Positions 26,539 to 36,474 of a stretch of DNA of 64,000 nt are shown here, in pieces (position 1 is the first letter of the stretch; each line of letters begins with the position of its first letter). Made by a program: the position numbers and the translations under genes. The DNA lies in contig CAWFOC010000003.1 of the NCBI GenBank assembly GCA_963817395.1, forward strand, positions 1 through 64,000, written 5' to 3'. Under the pieces are notes generated by a model that was not told where the DNA came from, made no database searches, and worked only from the letters and a program-made list of their open reading frames with translations. Origin of the DNA: CAWGYQ01 sp963817395. GTDB taxonomy: Bacteria > Acidobacteriota > Vicinamibacteria > Vicinamibacterales > CAVPJW01.

Positions 26539-27904
26539 ACACGGTGCGCCCCGGCCGCGACTCGAGATCGACGCGCCCGCCATGCTGCGACACGATGCGC
26601 TGGACGATATCGAGCCCGAGGCCGGAGCCCTCGCCAATCGGCTTGGTCGTGAAGAACGCGTCGAAGATCCGGGATTGCAGCTCGGGCGGAATGCCGACGC
26701 CGTTGTCGATGAACCGCACCAGCGCCGTCTCGCCCTCACGTGCCGTCTCGATGCGCAGCACGCCGCCTTCCGACATCGCATCGATGGCGTTATCGGCGAG
26801 GTTCGTCCAGACCTGGTTGAGCTCGCCCGCGAACGCCTCCACCTTCGGAAGCTCCGGCCAGTACGCACGCTCGAGCGTAATGCTCTTCTTCTTGATTTTG
26901 TGGCCCAGCATGACGAGCGTGCTGTCGAGTCCCTCCCTGAGATCGACGCGCTCGCGGTCGGGCGCCTGATCCATGTGGGAATACACCTTCACCGATCCGA
27001 CGAGCTCGGAGATGCGGCCGGCGGCTGCGCCGATGTCCCTTGCCAGCCGCTGTGACGTGAGCACGGCGGCGAGCCACGTCAGCAGCTGGCCCAGCGCGGA
27101 GGCGGGCACGGTGCCGGCGAGCTCGTTCAGCGGCTCGATCCCAAGACCGGCCTCCACGAGCGCGTCGGTGAGCGACCAGCTTTCAGCCACCGCGTGATCG
27201 TCGAGCCATTGGCCGACGGCCTGCTCCGCCCGGCTCCGCTCGAGCGCCGTGAGCCGCTCCATGCCCGTTTCGGACGGCCGGCGCGCGAGGAGCTCGCTCG
27301 CGCATGTCAGGGCGCTGGCAAGCGTGCCCTGGACCAGGAGCAGACGGGTGAGCTCGGGCAGTCGCGCGAGTTGGTCGGCGAGGATGTCCGCGGAGCGACG
27401 CACGGCTGCCGCGGGGTTGTTCAGCTCGTGCGCGAGGCCCGCGGAGAGCTGACCGAGCGCCATCATCTTCTCCCGCTGCTGAACGATGCGGGTCGACTCC
27501 CGGACCCGATCGGTCATCACCGATACCAGGCGTGGGCCCAGAACCGGCGCCATGCGCAGCATGTCGTCGAAATGCGACTGGTGCAGTCGCCACAAGCGCG
27601 TCCGGTCGACGGCACGGCCCGATGCCGTGAACGTTCGCATGCGGGAAAACGGCAGCCGTCCCGACACCATGCCGGCGCGCTGCGTGAACGACGGCACCAA
27701 CTGCCCACCCACCACGAACACGATCTCGACGGCCCCTTCGAGGATGGCCACCATGTGCTCGGCCGGCTGATTGATCTCGAACACCGTGGCGCCCGCGTCG
27801 AATTCAACCGCCTCGCCGTGAGAGACGAGCCACTCGAGCTGATCGGCGCTGAGGTCCTCGAATACGGAAACGGTGCGAAGCTCTTCGACCGTGACGTTGC
27901 TCAC
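26504..27904 (-). CDS. Sensor histidine kinase with N-terminal cyclic-nucleotide-binding (CRP-like) domain
   Basis: 466 residues. Residues ~15-130 form a cNMP-binding-like barrel (VFEDLSADQLEWLV, AEHMVAILEGAVEIVF), with no transmembrane segments, so the sensor is cytoplasmic. The kinase core has the phospho-accepting His in AGLAHELNNPAAA, the N box NLADNAIDAM and G1 DNGVGIP. Start GTG 27904 follows GGTGG, with 40 bases to the upstream receiver-flavoprotein gene, its presumed partner. The longer frame to 28039 is not supported by a ribosome site. In the CNB domain the cAMP phosphate-binding Arg is not obvious, so it may sense another ligand. Confidence 0.85.
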   Translation of the reverse strand: MSNVTVEELRTVSVFEDLSADQLEWLVSHGEAVEFDAGATVFEINQPAEHMVAILEGAVEIVFVVGGQLVPSFTQRAGMVSGRLPFSRMRTFTASGRAVDRTRLWRLHQSHFDDMLRMAPVLGPRLVSVMTDRVRESTRIVQQREKMMALGQLSAGLAHELNNPAAAVRRSADILADQLARLPELTRLLLVQGTLASALTCASELLARRPSETGMERLTALERSRAEQAVGQWLDDHAVAESWSLTDALVEAGLGIEPLNELAGTVPASALGQLLTWLAAVLTSQRLARDIGAAAGRISELVGSVKVYSHMDQAPDRERVDLREGLDSTLVMLGHKIKKKSITLERAYWPELPKVEAFAGELNQVWTNLADNAIDAMSEGGVLRIETAREGETALVRFIDNGVGIPPELQSRIFDAFFTTKPIGEGSGLGLDIVQRIVSQHGGRVDLESRPGRTVFTVRLPIDAHA

Positions 27905-27944
27905 CGGACCACCTTCCTGGCAGGTCGATGCGTGGGTGTGGCGT

Positions 27945-29634
27945 TCAGAGCGACGCCAGGTATCTGTGGATGAAATGAACCGCGACCGATCCTTCGCCCA
28001 CCGCCGACGCGACGCGCTTGATCGACTCGTGCCGCACATCCCCCGCCGCGAAGATCCCGGGCACGTTCGCCTCGAGCAGGAACGGCTGGCGATCGAGAGG
28101 CCACTCTCCGAGGTCGCGGTCCCGATCCAGATCGGGCCCGGTCAGGATGAATCCGCGCGGGTCGCGCGCCACCGTGTCGCCCAGCCATTCGGTCTGCGGT
28201 GTGGCGCCGATGAACACGAACAGGTACTTCGCGTCAACGTCCGAAATCTCCCCTGTCCGGTGATTCTTGAGCGTGAGTCCCTTGAGTCGGGAGTCGCCGC
28301 GGCACGAAACCACTTCAGTCTGCATTTGCACTTCGATGGTGTGCCCGCTCTTGTCGTCCTTGTAGCCCTCAATGCGCTTGACGAGGTACTCCGACATCCG
28401 CTCGCCCAGGCTGGCGGCGCGGCAGACCATCACGACCTTTCTCGCCGAGCGGATCAGGTACGTGGCCGCCTGGCCGGCAGAGTTTCCAGCACCGACGACG
28501 TAGACCACCTCGTTCAGGCAACTCTGCGCTTCGGTCATGGCCGAGCCGTAGTAGATGCCGCGGTTTTCGAACTGATCGGCGCAGTCGGCCGACAATCGCC
28601 TCCACCGCAGCCCCATGGTCGAGAACGAGCGCCTTGCAGGAGATTTCGCGCGCGGCCGCCCCCGTTCCAACCTGCAGGTGCTTGTACGGCCCGTCGACAC
28701 GGAGGCCCGTCACATCCAGCGGGTTGATCACGTCGACAGCGAATTTCCTGGCCTGCATCCGGGCCGAATCGGTGAGGTCCTGGCCTGACACGCCGTTCTC
28801 GAAGCCGAGATAGTTCTCGATGAGACTTGTCGTTCCGGCCTGCCCACCGGGCGTGTCCCGATCGATCAGAACGGTGCCGAGCCCTTCCGACGCCGAGTAG
28901 ACGGCCGCGGCAAGGCCGGCGGGTCCGGCGCCCACAATCGCCACGTCATAGGTGTCTTTCTCGACCGTCGTCTTCAGGTTTTTCAGGCGCCGCGCGACGT
29001 CGTGAACGGAGGGGTCAGTCAGACGCTCACCATCCTCCGTGATGACGAGCGGCAGCGCCGCGGCGCCCGCGGCCAGCTGGCGCATCTCCTTTCCGCCCTC
29101 GTCGGTCGACTCGACGTCGAAGAACTCGTACGACACCTGGTTGCGCGCCAGAAACTCCTTGAGGGCGTGCACCGAGGCCGTCCACTGGCTGCCGACGATG
29201 CGGATGCCGCCCAGGCCGGGGCGAAACGCCGCCCGCCACTCCTCGAGGAGCTTGTCGATGATCGGGTACAGACGCTCCTCGGGCGGATCCCAGGGCTTCT
29301 GCAGGTAGCTGTCCACCTTCGACACGTTGATCGCGGCGATCGCGGCATCGGTGTCCGCGTACGCGGTGAGCAGCGCTCGCTTGGCCGAGGGGGCGAGCGC
29401 TGTTGCGTCGGCCAGCAGCTGTACGCCGTTCAGGTCCGGCATACGCTGGTCCGACAGCATGAGTGCGACCGGCCTGGCCCGCTCACGTTCAGCCCGCAAA
29501 AGCTCCAGCGCCTCGGCGCCGCTCTGCGCCGGCGATATCTGGAAGTCGCGCGAGTAATGCGACCGGAGGTCCCGGGCAATGGCGTTCAGTACTTGCGCGT
29601 CGTCATCCACGACGAGAATGAGTGGCTTGATCAT
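27945..29634 (-). CDS. Receiver domain fused to thioredoxin-fold and thioredoxin-reductase-like flavoprotein (one frameshift)
   Basis: 562 residues after removing one extra base near 28619. Residues 1-130 are a response-regulator receiver (VVDDD, phospho-site in LMLSDQRMP, Thr in LLTAYAD, Lys in LQKPW). Residues ~150-230 look like a thioredoxin/glutaredoxin fold (RIVGSQWTASVHALKEF), but the CxxC position reads WTAS. The rest is a TrxR-type FAD/NAD(P)H flavoprotein: VGAGPAGLAA, GGQAGTTSLIENYLGF, VGAGNSAGQAATYL and FAAGDVRHESIKR. The TrxR Cys pair is also missing, reading GSAM. Start ATG 29634. With the kinase it forms a two-component pair whose output is a flavoprotein. Confidence 0.82.
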
Positions 29635-29755
29635 GTGTGTCCATTCTATCCATCCCGCGCGGCTCGACGGACGACTGGGCTGTCTGCGCTGGCGCCGACG
29701 GCGATCTCCGATACACTCTCCGCTGCGAAGTGACTGTGACTGAACCGACTCAGGC

Positions 29756-31004
29756 ATGACCGATACTGCGGAGCGGGCGTTCTTCGAAGGGCTCCACCGA
29801 AAGCTGCCCCCGGCGTTCATTCTCGGTGACGCCACCTCCCACCAACTGAGTTTCGTCCGCAGTCTCGGACGCCGTGGCATTCTGGTGGCCGCCCTGACCT
29901 TGGGGGCCGGCCCTCGGTTGCGCTCGCGGTACTGCGCCCTGAGCCGCGCCTTCGATGGCGCTACTGAGCTCCTCGATTTTCTCCGTCGCGCCGGAGCCGA
30001 AACGCCGACAAAGAGCGTCCTCGTCCCGACAGGTGACGGGGACGTGCTCTTCGTTTCGAGACATCGTCGCGAGCTGGAGAGCCTCTTCCGCTTCGCCCTG
30101 CCCGATGCGGACAGTCTGGAACGTCTGGTCAACAAGCGGTCGCAGTACCGAGTGCGCCGTCAGCCTGGGGATACCCGTTCCGCGAACGTGTTGGCCGACG
30201 AACGAACAGAACCTCAGGCAGATCGCCGAGACACTGTCGTTTCCTTGCGTCATCAAGCCGGCACATTCCCACCTGTGGCGTCGTCAGCACCGACCAGCGG
30301 CGCGCCACTGGCCAAAGGCCGCTCACGCCAAAACACCACAGGACCTCGTGACGTTCTACGAACAGATGAAGGAAAGCGAGATCGAGCTGGTAATCCAGGA
30401 GCGCGTCAAAGGCGATGAAGATCGATTGTTTTCCTGCTATGCGTACCTCGACCGGAACGCCGAGCCGCTTGCCGCATTCGTGTTGCAGAAACGAAGGCAG
30501 TGGCCGCCCGTCTACGGCAACGGCAGCTATTCGGTCAGTTGCCGGCAGGACGACGTCGTCACGTTCACGTTGAGGCTCCTCAAAGGTTTCCGCTACCGAG
30601 GCGTCGCGAACGTCGAGTTCAAGCTGGATATAAAAGACGACCAGCTCAAGCTGATCGAGCTGAACTGCCGAGGCGGGAATCGTATGGGTCTCGCGGTGGA
30701 CGCAGGCGTCGATCTGCCTTCCATCGCGTACCGCGACCTCGTTGGCGAATCGGTCGCCCATGTCGACACCTACGAGAGCGGCGTGACCTGGATCGACCTC
30801 ACCGCTGACCTCGCGGCGCTGCCGTATTACCGAAGGACCCAGGGATTGACCCTGTGGGCGTGGGCTCGCTCGGCATGGGAAGCCAGGAGTCACGCGTACC
30901 TGGCGGTAGATGACCCGCTCCCGTTTTTCGACCATGCCGGCCGATTTGCGGCAGGTGCGCTGCAGACGTTCGGTGCGCGCGTTCGGTCAGGCGCGCGTCG
31001 CTAG
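29756..31004 (+). CDS. ATP-grasp carboxylate-amine ligase-like protein (one frameshift)
   Basis: 415 residues after correcting an extra C near 30149. The N-terminal pre-ATP-grasp fold (AFILGDATSHQLSFVRSLG, VLVPTGDGDVLFVS), the Lys-bearing FPCVIKPAHSH and the C-terminal metal-binding IELNCRGGNRMGLAVDAGV are typical of carbamoyl-phosphate-synthase-like and D-aspartate-ligase-like ATP-grasp enzymes. They join an acid and an amine using ATP; the substrate is unknown. No signal peptide. It is divergent from the receiver gene, with TACACT at 29712-29717 as -10, and overlaps the convergent propeller-like gene by four bases. Confidence 0.75.
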
Positions 31005-31900
31005 CGTGGCAGGGAGCACGTCATTCGCGCCAACGTCCCAGGCCGACCCTTCTTGCCGCCTTCGCCGACCAGATAGACGACAGCGCCCTCCCCGAATGAG
31101 ATGGCCTCGCCCTGGGGCTCGTCCAGACCTCGTAGATCGACACGAACAGATGCGCCAACCTCTCCTCGCGTCAGGTCGCGCGTTCGGAAAAAACGGACCT
31201 CGGTGTTCGAGCGCACCGCAACCCACTCGCCATCGATCGAGACGCCACCACCTGTGATACGGGCTGCGCGCCTGCGATCCTTTCCGCGGGAATCTTGATC
31301 ATCGGCCAGCGTCATCACTCGCTCGAGCACGACACGGCTTCCCGGCTGGAGCCGCCCAGGAAACCGATAGAGCGCGGCGGGTGGTTCCTTGGTTGCCAGC
31401 AGCACGTCCCCTTTTGGCGTGACGAGGAGGGCCTCTGCGTCGTGTGGACCGTCCGGATAGGTCGCGTGGAATACTTCGGCCGCGCGTGTCTCCGTGTCGC
31501 CAGGTTTCGGCTCGGCAACACGGTACAGCGTGACATGGGGCCGATCCTGGTCGTTGTCGCCGATGTCGGCAATGTACAGGCATGTGCCGGCGGGACACGG
31601 CCCTGTGGCAATGTCCTCCCAGTCTTCGACGTCGGCGCCACGGACACGGACGCGATCCCTGAGCATCCCGTCGGTGTCGAAGCCCAGAACGACGGGTTCG
31701 CCGGAATCGTTGTGCATCCACAACCGCCTCGGCAGGCGACGGCCAAGAGCCACACCGCTGGCTTCCGGTAACTCTGCGAGATCGATCCGCAGCAAGTCGA
31801 GTTGGCACACACTCGACTGGGCAGCTGATTCACTCGAACCGAGCGAGAGAGCCAGGCCCAGCAACAGGATAGAGACAGGTTCTCTCGCGTGGCCTCTCAT
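31001..31900 (-). CDS. Secreted, probably beta-propeller protein
   Basis: 299 residues, signal peptide near the N-terminus (SILLLGLALSLGSSESAA). The body is beta-strand-rich with repeated Asp/Gly turns (WMHNDSGEPVVLGFDTDGML, LYIADIGDNDQDRPHVTLY), the form of YjiK/SdiA-regulated-like propellers, and no catalytic residues are evident. A Cys pair (GPCPAGTCLY) could form a disulfide. Function unknown; likely binding or adhesion. Convergent with the ATP-grasp gene (four-base overlap). Confidence 0.65.
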   Translation of the reverse strand: MRGHAREPVSILLLGLALSLGSSESAAQSSVCQLDLLRIDLAELPEASGVALGRRLPRRLWMHNDSGEPVVLGFDTDGMLRDRVRVRGADVEDWEDIATGPCPAGTCLYIADIGDNDQDRPHVTLYRVAEPKPGDTETRAAEVFHATYPDGPHDAEALLVTPKGDVLLATKEPPAALYRFPGRLQPGSRVVLERVMTLADDQDSRGKDRRRAARITGGGVSIDGEWVAVRSNTEVRFFRTRDLTRGEVGASVRVDLRGLDEPQGEAISFGEGAVVYLVGEGGKKGRPGTLARMTCSLPR

Positions 31901-32001
31901 GCTTCTTCACTCGACCGGGCGTCAGCCCCTTTCTTGACGCCAGGGACTATAGTTTATCGAGTCGGGGAACGTTCGGCTGGGGCAACCCAGGAGGAACCAG
32001 G

Positions 32002-32907
32002 ATGTCGGTTCGACCCATCAGGCGCGTGACTCAGTCGACGCCGACCGTCGAAGGCGCCGGTGTCAAGCTCCGGCGGGCGTTCGGATTCGGCAACACGTCA
32101 GACTTCGATCCGTTTCTGCTGTTCGACGATTTCCGCAACGATCGCCCCGACGACTATCTCGCGGGGTTCCCGTGGCATCCACACCGCGGGATCGAAACGA
32201 TCACCTACGTTCTGGCGGGTTCCGTGGTGCACGGCGACAGCCTGGGCAACCGCGGGAGCCTCGCGGCGGGGGACGTTCAGTGGATGACCGCGGGCAGCGG
32301 CATCCTCCACCAGGAGATGCCCGAGGGTGACGCGACCGGGCGGATGCACGGCTTTCAGCTGTGGGCCAACCTGCCGGCATCGCTCAAAATGTCGAGCCCG
32401 CGCTATCAGGACGTGTCGGCGGGCGACATCCCCGACGTCACCGACGATGACGGCACCGCCGTGCGCGTCATCTGCGGGAGCTTCTGGGGCAAGCGGGGAC
32501 CGGTCGAAGGGGTTGCGGCCGATCCACGGTATCTCGACGTGTCGGTTCCCCCGGGACGCCAGAAGCGTCTGCCGGTGGAAGTCTCCCGCCACGCGTTTGC
32601 CTACATCTTCGGCGGTTCTGGCACGTTCCGCGATGCATCGGATCCCCGTGCGGTCCAGACCGAGCAGGTGGGCCTGGGCGATCGGACGAGTTACAGCACC
32701 GTCGGCAATCGCTCGCTCGTGCTGTTCGACAGTGGCGACGAAGTGGTGGTCCGGGCGGGCGACGAAGGGATCCGGTTCCTGCTGATTTCGGGGAAGCCGA
32801 TCGAAGAGCCCGTTGCCTGGTACGGCCCCATCGTCATGAACACCGATGCGGAACTCAGACAGGCCTACGCCGAGTTGAAGGCCGGCACGTTCATCAGACA
32901 AGCCTGA
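32002..32907 (+). CDS. Pirin-family bicupin protein
   Basis: 301 residues in two cupin barrels. The family's metal-binding segment is the FPWHPHRGIETITYVLAG type with the two His and a Glu, plus a downstream His in GSGILHQEMP, so an Fe(II)-binding pirin. Pirins act as redox co-regulators or quercetinase-type dioxygenases; the sequence does not separate these. The ATG at 32002 follows AGGAGG. It leads a probable two-gene transcript with the deoxyhypusine-synthase-like gene 17 bases downstream. TATAGT at 31948-31953 is a possible -10. Confidence 0.9.
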   Translation: MSVRPIRRVTQSTPTVEGAGVKLRRAFGFGNTSDFDPFLLFDDFRNDRPDDYLAGFPWHPHRGIETITYVLAGSVVHGDSLGNRGSLAAGDVQWMTAGSGILHQEMPEGDATGRMHGFQLWANLPASLKMSSPRYQDVSAGDIPDVTDDDGTAVRVICGSFWGKRGPVEGVAADPRYLDVSVPPGRQKRLPVEVSRHAFAYIFGGSGTFRDASDPRAVQTEQVGLGDRTSYSTVGNRSLVLFDSGDEVVVRAGDEGIRFLLISGKPIEEPVAWYGPIVMNTDAELRQAYAELKAGTFIRQA

Positions 32908-32924
32908 AAGAGCCGGAGGAGAAC

Positions 32925-33903
32925 TTGCGTCACGGGCCAGTTTCGACTTTCATCGAGCGCCATTTCCTGCACTTCAATGCCGCCGTCCTCAAGGAGGCGT
33001 CAGATGCCTTCGCGCGGCACGTCGACGGCGGCGGGCAGATGCTTCTCGCGATGGCAGGCGCGATGAGCACGGCAGAGCTCGGGATCTCGCTCGCCGAGAT
33101 GATTCGCGCGGGCAGGATCCATGCAATTTGCTGCACGGGGGCCAACCTCGAGGAGGACGTCTTCAACCTGGTGGCCCATTCCCACTACGAGCGCGTGCCC
33201 CACTACCGCGACCTGACGCCGGCGGACGAGCAGGCTCTGCTCGAGCGGCACCTCAACCGCGTCACGGACACCTGCATTCCCGAGCACGAAGCCATGCGCC
33301 GCATCGAAAATCTCGTGCTGGAGCTCTGGCTTGCCGCCGACCAACGCGGTGAGCGGATGTTTCCGCACGAGTTTCTCTACGGCCTGCTCCGATCGGGAAA
33401 GCTCGCCGACCTTTACGAGATCGATCCGAAGAACAGCTGGCTGCTTGCGGCCGCCGAGGCAGAATTACCGATCTTCGTGCCAGGGTGGGAGGATTCGACG
33501 CTGGGCAATGTCTATCGCGGCTCACGCGATTGCCGGTCGATTCAAGTCGGTGCACACGGTGCGATCCGGCATCGAGTACATGATCGCGCTCGCAGAATGG
33601 TATCGACGGACGAGCGAGCGCACGTCGATCGGGTTCTTTCAGATTGGCGGCGGCATCGCGGGCGACTTCCCCATCTGCGTGGTCCCGATGCTTCACCAGG
33701 ACCTTCGCCTTCCGGATGTCCGGCTGTGGGGGTATTTCTGCCAGGTCAGTGACTCGACCACCAGCTATGGGTCGTACTCGGGCGCCGTGCCGAACGAGAA
33801 GATCACGTGGGGCAAGCTGGGCCTCGATACCCCGAAGTACATCATCGAATCCGACGCGAGCATCGTCGTTCCTCTGATGTTTGCGCGCGTGCTGGGCTGG
33901 TAA
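32925..33903 (+). CDS. Deoxyhypusine synthase-like protein (one frameshift)
   Basis: 325 residues after correcting an extra C near 33518. The TTG start follows GGAGGAG. The sequence matches deoxyhypusine synthase-like enzymes: an NAD-binding N-terminal half, FQIGGGIAGDFPICVVPM, and the lysine-bearing VPNEKITWGK, which aligns with the active-site Lys loop. Bacteria have no eIF5A, so such homologs are thought to use spermidine for homospermidine or related aminobutyl transfers; the true substrate here is unknown. It is encoded right after pirin and convergent with the dehydrogenase. Confidence 0.78.
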
Positions 33904-33916
33904 CAACGACGCCTGT

Positions 33917-35330
33917 TCAGACAATCTTTCCGGGATTCATCAGGTTTCGCGGATCGAGCGCCCGTTTGATCGCCCGCATGACGTCCAGGCCCGGGCCGTG
34001 TTCATCGGCCAGAGCGTGCATCTTTCCGTATCCCACACCGTGCTCGCCCGTGCATGTGCCCCCGAGCGCGAGCGCGCGGTGCACCAGGCGGTCGTTCAGA
34101 CGCGCGGCCTCTGCCAGTTCGGCAGGGCTCTCGGGATCGATGAGATAGATCAGGTGAAAGTTGCCGTCACCGGCATGGCCCACGAGCGGCGCCTGCAGGA
34201 ACGAGCTCTCGGTGTCACGCTTGGACTCGAGAATACATTCCGCCAGCCGCGAGATCGGCACCGACACATCGGTCGTCCACGCGCGGGCGCCAGGCCGGAG
34301 CGCCAGCGCCGCATAGTAGGCGTGGTGACGCGCGTGCCAGAGCCTGGCACGCTCCTCGGGCGTGGTCGTCCATTGGAAGTCGACGGCGCCCCGCTCCGTC
34401 GCCAGATCGTTCACCGCGCGCGCCTGTTCGCTCACGCTGGCGTCGCTCGCACCGTGGAACTCGAAAAACAGCGTGGGCGCCACCGGATAGCTCAAGTGCG
34501 AGTACGCGGTTCACCGCGTCCATCTGCACTTCGTCGAGCAGCTCGATTCGGGCAACCGGAATCCCGAGCTGAATCGTGGCGATGACCGTGTTGACAGCGC
34601 CCTCGAGCGAAGGGAAGGAGCACACCGCCGCCGAGACCGCCTCGGGCCGGCCCTGGAGCCGCAGCGTCACCTGGGTAATCACCCCCAGCGTGCCCTCTGA
34701 CCCGACGAAGAGCCTGGTGAGGTCGTATCCGGCCGCCGACTTCCGGGCGCGACCACCGGTCGGGATCACCCGGCCGTCGGCCAGCACGACGGTCAACCCG
34801 AGAACGTTCTCACGCATCGTGCCGTAGCGAACCGCGGTCGTGCCCGACGCACGCGTGGCGGCCATGCCGCCCAGCGTCGCGTCCGCGCCGGGATCGACCG
34901 GGAAGAAGAGTCCCGTATTGCGCAGCGCGTGATTGAGCGCGGTGTGCGTCACGCCGGCTTCGACGGTGACGTCCAGATCATCGGCCTCGATCCGCAGGAT
35001 GCGCGTCATGCGACTCAGGTCGATCGAGACGCCTCCGCCAAGAGCCGAGACATGCCCTTCGAGCGACGTGCCTGCGCCAAACGGCACCATCGGCACGCCG
35101 GCGTCGGCTGAAGCCCGGACAACCGCCGACACCTCCTCGGTGCTCATCGGAAAGCACACGATGTCGGGCTTCGCCGGCGCGTGATAGGACTCACCGCGAC
35201 TGTGGTGTTCGCGCACGGCGTCGTTCACGGTCGCACGATCGCCCAGGAGCGACTGCAGTTGATGGGTCAGCCGTTCGATAGCCGCGGGAGCAGGCCGGGC
35301 AACCACGGGAACCGCCAGGTGGTCGCTCAC
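33917..35330 (-). CDS. FAD-linked D-lactate/glycolate dehydrogenase-type oxidoreductase (one frameshift)
   Basis: 470 residues after correcting one extra base near 34495. The N-terminal FAD-binding-4 half has VPFGAGTSLEGHVSALGGG and VDPGADATLGGMAATRASGT; the C-terminal half has the LVGHAGDGNFHL and TCTGEHGVGYGK segments of D-lactate and glycolate dehydrogenases of the GlcD/DLD class. It would oxidise a 2-hydroxy acid and pass electrons to cytochrome or quinone. No signal peptide. It is downstream of a MocA-like gene by ATGA overlap and convergent with the deoxyhypusine synthase-like gene. Confidence 0.82.
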
Positions 35331-35956
35331 TGTCCGTGCGTCGTCGAATCCGGGTTGAGAGGCAGGCCGATGAATCGCGCGTACTCCTCGGCGGTGTCGA
35401 TGTCCAGGAACGCGCCGTCGTCTTCCACCTCGACCTCGGCGATTTCGCCGAGATGCGCCTGAAGAACAGCCCGTGCGCCGATTCCCGCATCCGCGCGGCG
35501 AATCTCGTCGAAAACGGACCGATCGAAGACGACGGGGTGCCCGTGGCGGGAGGCCCGGACTGGACGGACAATCGGGGCGCGCGTCTCGCGATGGCGTGCG
35601 AGAACGGCCCGAACCGTCTCGGAGGACACCAGGGGCACGTCCACCAGCGTGACCAGCACACCTTCAACGCCGGGGCGATCCGCCACGTCGAGCGCCGCCT
35701 GCAGGGAGCTGAGCTGTCCACGCTGGTACTGCGCGTTGAACACCAGCCGGACATTGGGGTCCGGATCGCCGAACCGTGTCGCGATCGACGCCGCGTCGTG
35801 TCCGATCACGACGAGCACTTCGTGAATCCCCGCCACCTGGAGTGTTCGGATGATGCGATCCAGAAACGACTGGCCACTGGCGTCGATCGGTAGAAGAGCT
35901 TTCGGGCGACCCATCCGGGTCGACCGACCGGCAGCGAGGATGATGCCCGGAACCAT
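35327..35956 (-). CDS. MobA/MocA-like nucleotidyltransferase
   Basis: 209 residues. The nucleotide-binding loop LAAGRSTRMGRPKALLP is at the N-terminus, followed by VTLVDVPLVS and GHPVVFDRS. This is the pattern of molybdenum-cofactor cytidylyl- or guanylyltransferases, which attach a nucleotide to molybdopterin. Its stop overlaps the start of the FAD-linked dehydrogenase (ATGA), so the two are coupled; a link between the cofactor and that enzyme is inference. No frameshift is present, and the ATG is in the usual position just before the loop. Confidence 0.8.
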   Translation of the reverse strand: MVPGIILAAGRSTRMGRPKALLPIDASGQSFLDRIIRTLQVAGIHEVLVVIGHDAASIATRFGDPDPNVRLVFNAQYQRGQLSSLQAALDVADRPGVEGVLVTLVDVPLVSSETVRAVLARHRETRAPIVRPVRASRHGHPVVFDRSVFDEIRRADAGIGARAVLQAHLGEIAEVEVEDDGAFLDIDTAEEYARFIGLPLNPDSTTHGQ

Positions 35957-35996
35957 GATTGACGTCCGGATTCTAAACCTGATCTAGAATCGGCCT

Positions 35997-36188
35997 ATGA
36001 GCGAGGTCGGATTGCAAATCCGCTGTCAGCGTTGCGGCGAGCGGATGGAGCTGCGGGATCCCACGGACACGGTCAATTGGAAACCCGATCAATTCTGGGT
36101 GTGCCCGCGCTGCGGCCGGCATTTCTGGACGACGTACGCCGCCCCGCCCGGAGCCAGGGCCAAACCGGTCGCGCCAGCGGCGGAATAA
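35997..36188 (+). CDS. Tiny zinc-ribbon protein
   Basis: 63 residues with two Cys pairs, IRCQRCGER and WVCPRCGRH, that bind one zinc as a rubredoxin-like or ribbon fold, followed by a short Pro/Ala tail. No other domain. The ATG is six bases after TAGAAT (35985-35990), which would give an almost leaderless transcript. Unknown function; similar tiny ribbons act as nucleic-acid or protein adaptors. Divergent from the MocA gene and 22 bases before the acidic small protein, so possibly cotranscribed with it. Confidence 0.65.
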   Translation: MSEVGLQIRCQRCGERMELRDPTDTVNWKPDQFWVCPRCGRHFWTTYAAPPGARAKPVAPAAE

Positions 36189-36210
36189 CCTCCAGCCATC
36201 AGTTTCAACC

Positions 36211-36381
36211 ATGAATAGCTCAACTCTGACCCGAGACTGGCTCCCGATCTGGTGTGCCGTTCGTCTTCAGGATGACGACGACATCGACGAGGACGATGAC
36301 CTCGACGATGACGACGAGGATGAGGACGACGAAGAGGACGACACCGACGACGCGGATGAACCGGAGCCCTGGCAAGTGTGA
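36211..36381 (+). CDS. Small acidic protein with Asp/Glu tract
   Basis: 56 residues. A hydrophobic N-terminal part with Trp residues (TRDWLPIWCAVRL) is followed by about 30 residues dominated by Asp and Glu and a short EPEPWQV ending. The net charge is strongly negative. It is too short for routine ORF calling. The antisense frame encodes a Val/Ile-rich hydrophobic stretch, but that is the expected mirror image of Asp codons, and I consider the plus strand the real one. Function unknown; acidic tails of this type can bind metals or basic proteins. No strong ribosome site is seen. Confidence 0.45.
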   Translation: MNSSTLTRDWLPIWCAVRLQDDDDIDEDDDLDDDDEDEDDEEDDTDDADEPEPWQV

Positions 36382-36445
36382 GGGGCTGGAACAGCAAGCC
36401 GAGTTTGGCAATTGCGCTAACCCGCACACTCGTCAGCCGCTTAGC

Positions 36446-36474
36446 TTGACTTCCGCCGGCAACCCCCCTACACT
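36446..36474 (+). promoter_or_regulatory. Strong sigma-70 promoter upstream of the third cold-shock gene
   Basis: TTGACT (36446-36451), a 17-base spacer and TACACT (36469-36474). The next plus-strand gene begins at 36734, so the transcript would start with a leader of about 250 bases. Confidence 0.62.

Noticed and set aside
36220..36429. A 69-residue hydrophobic minus-strand ORF suggesting a membrane protein
   Set aside because: Its Val/Ile run is the antisense of GAC/GAT/GAG codons in the acidic protein and has no start or ribosome site support.
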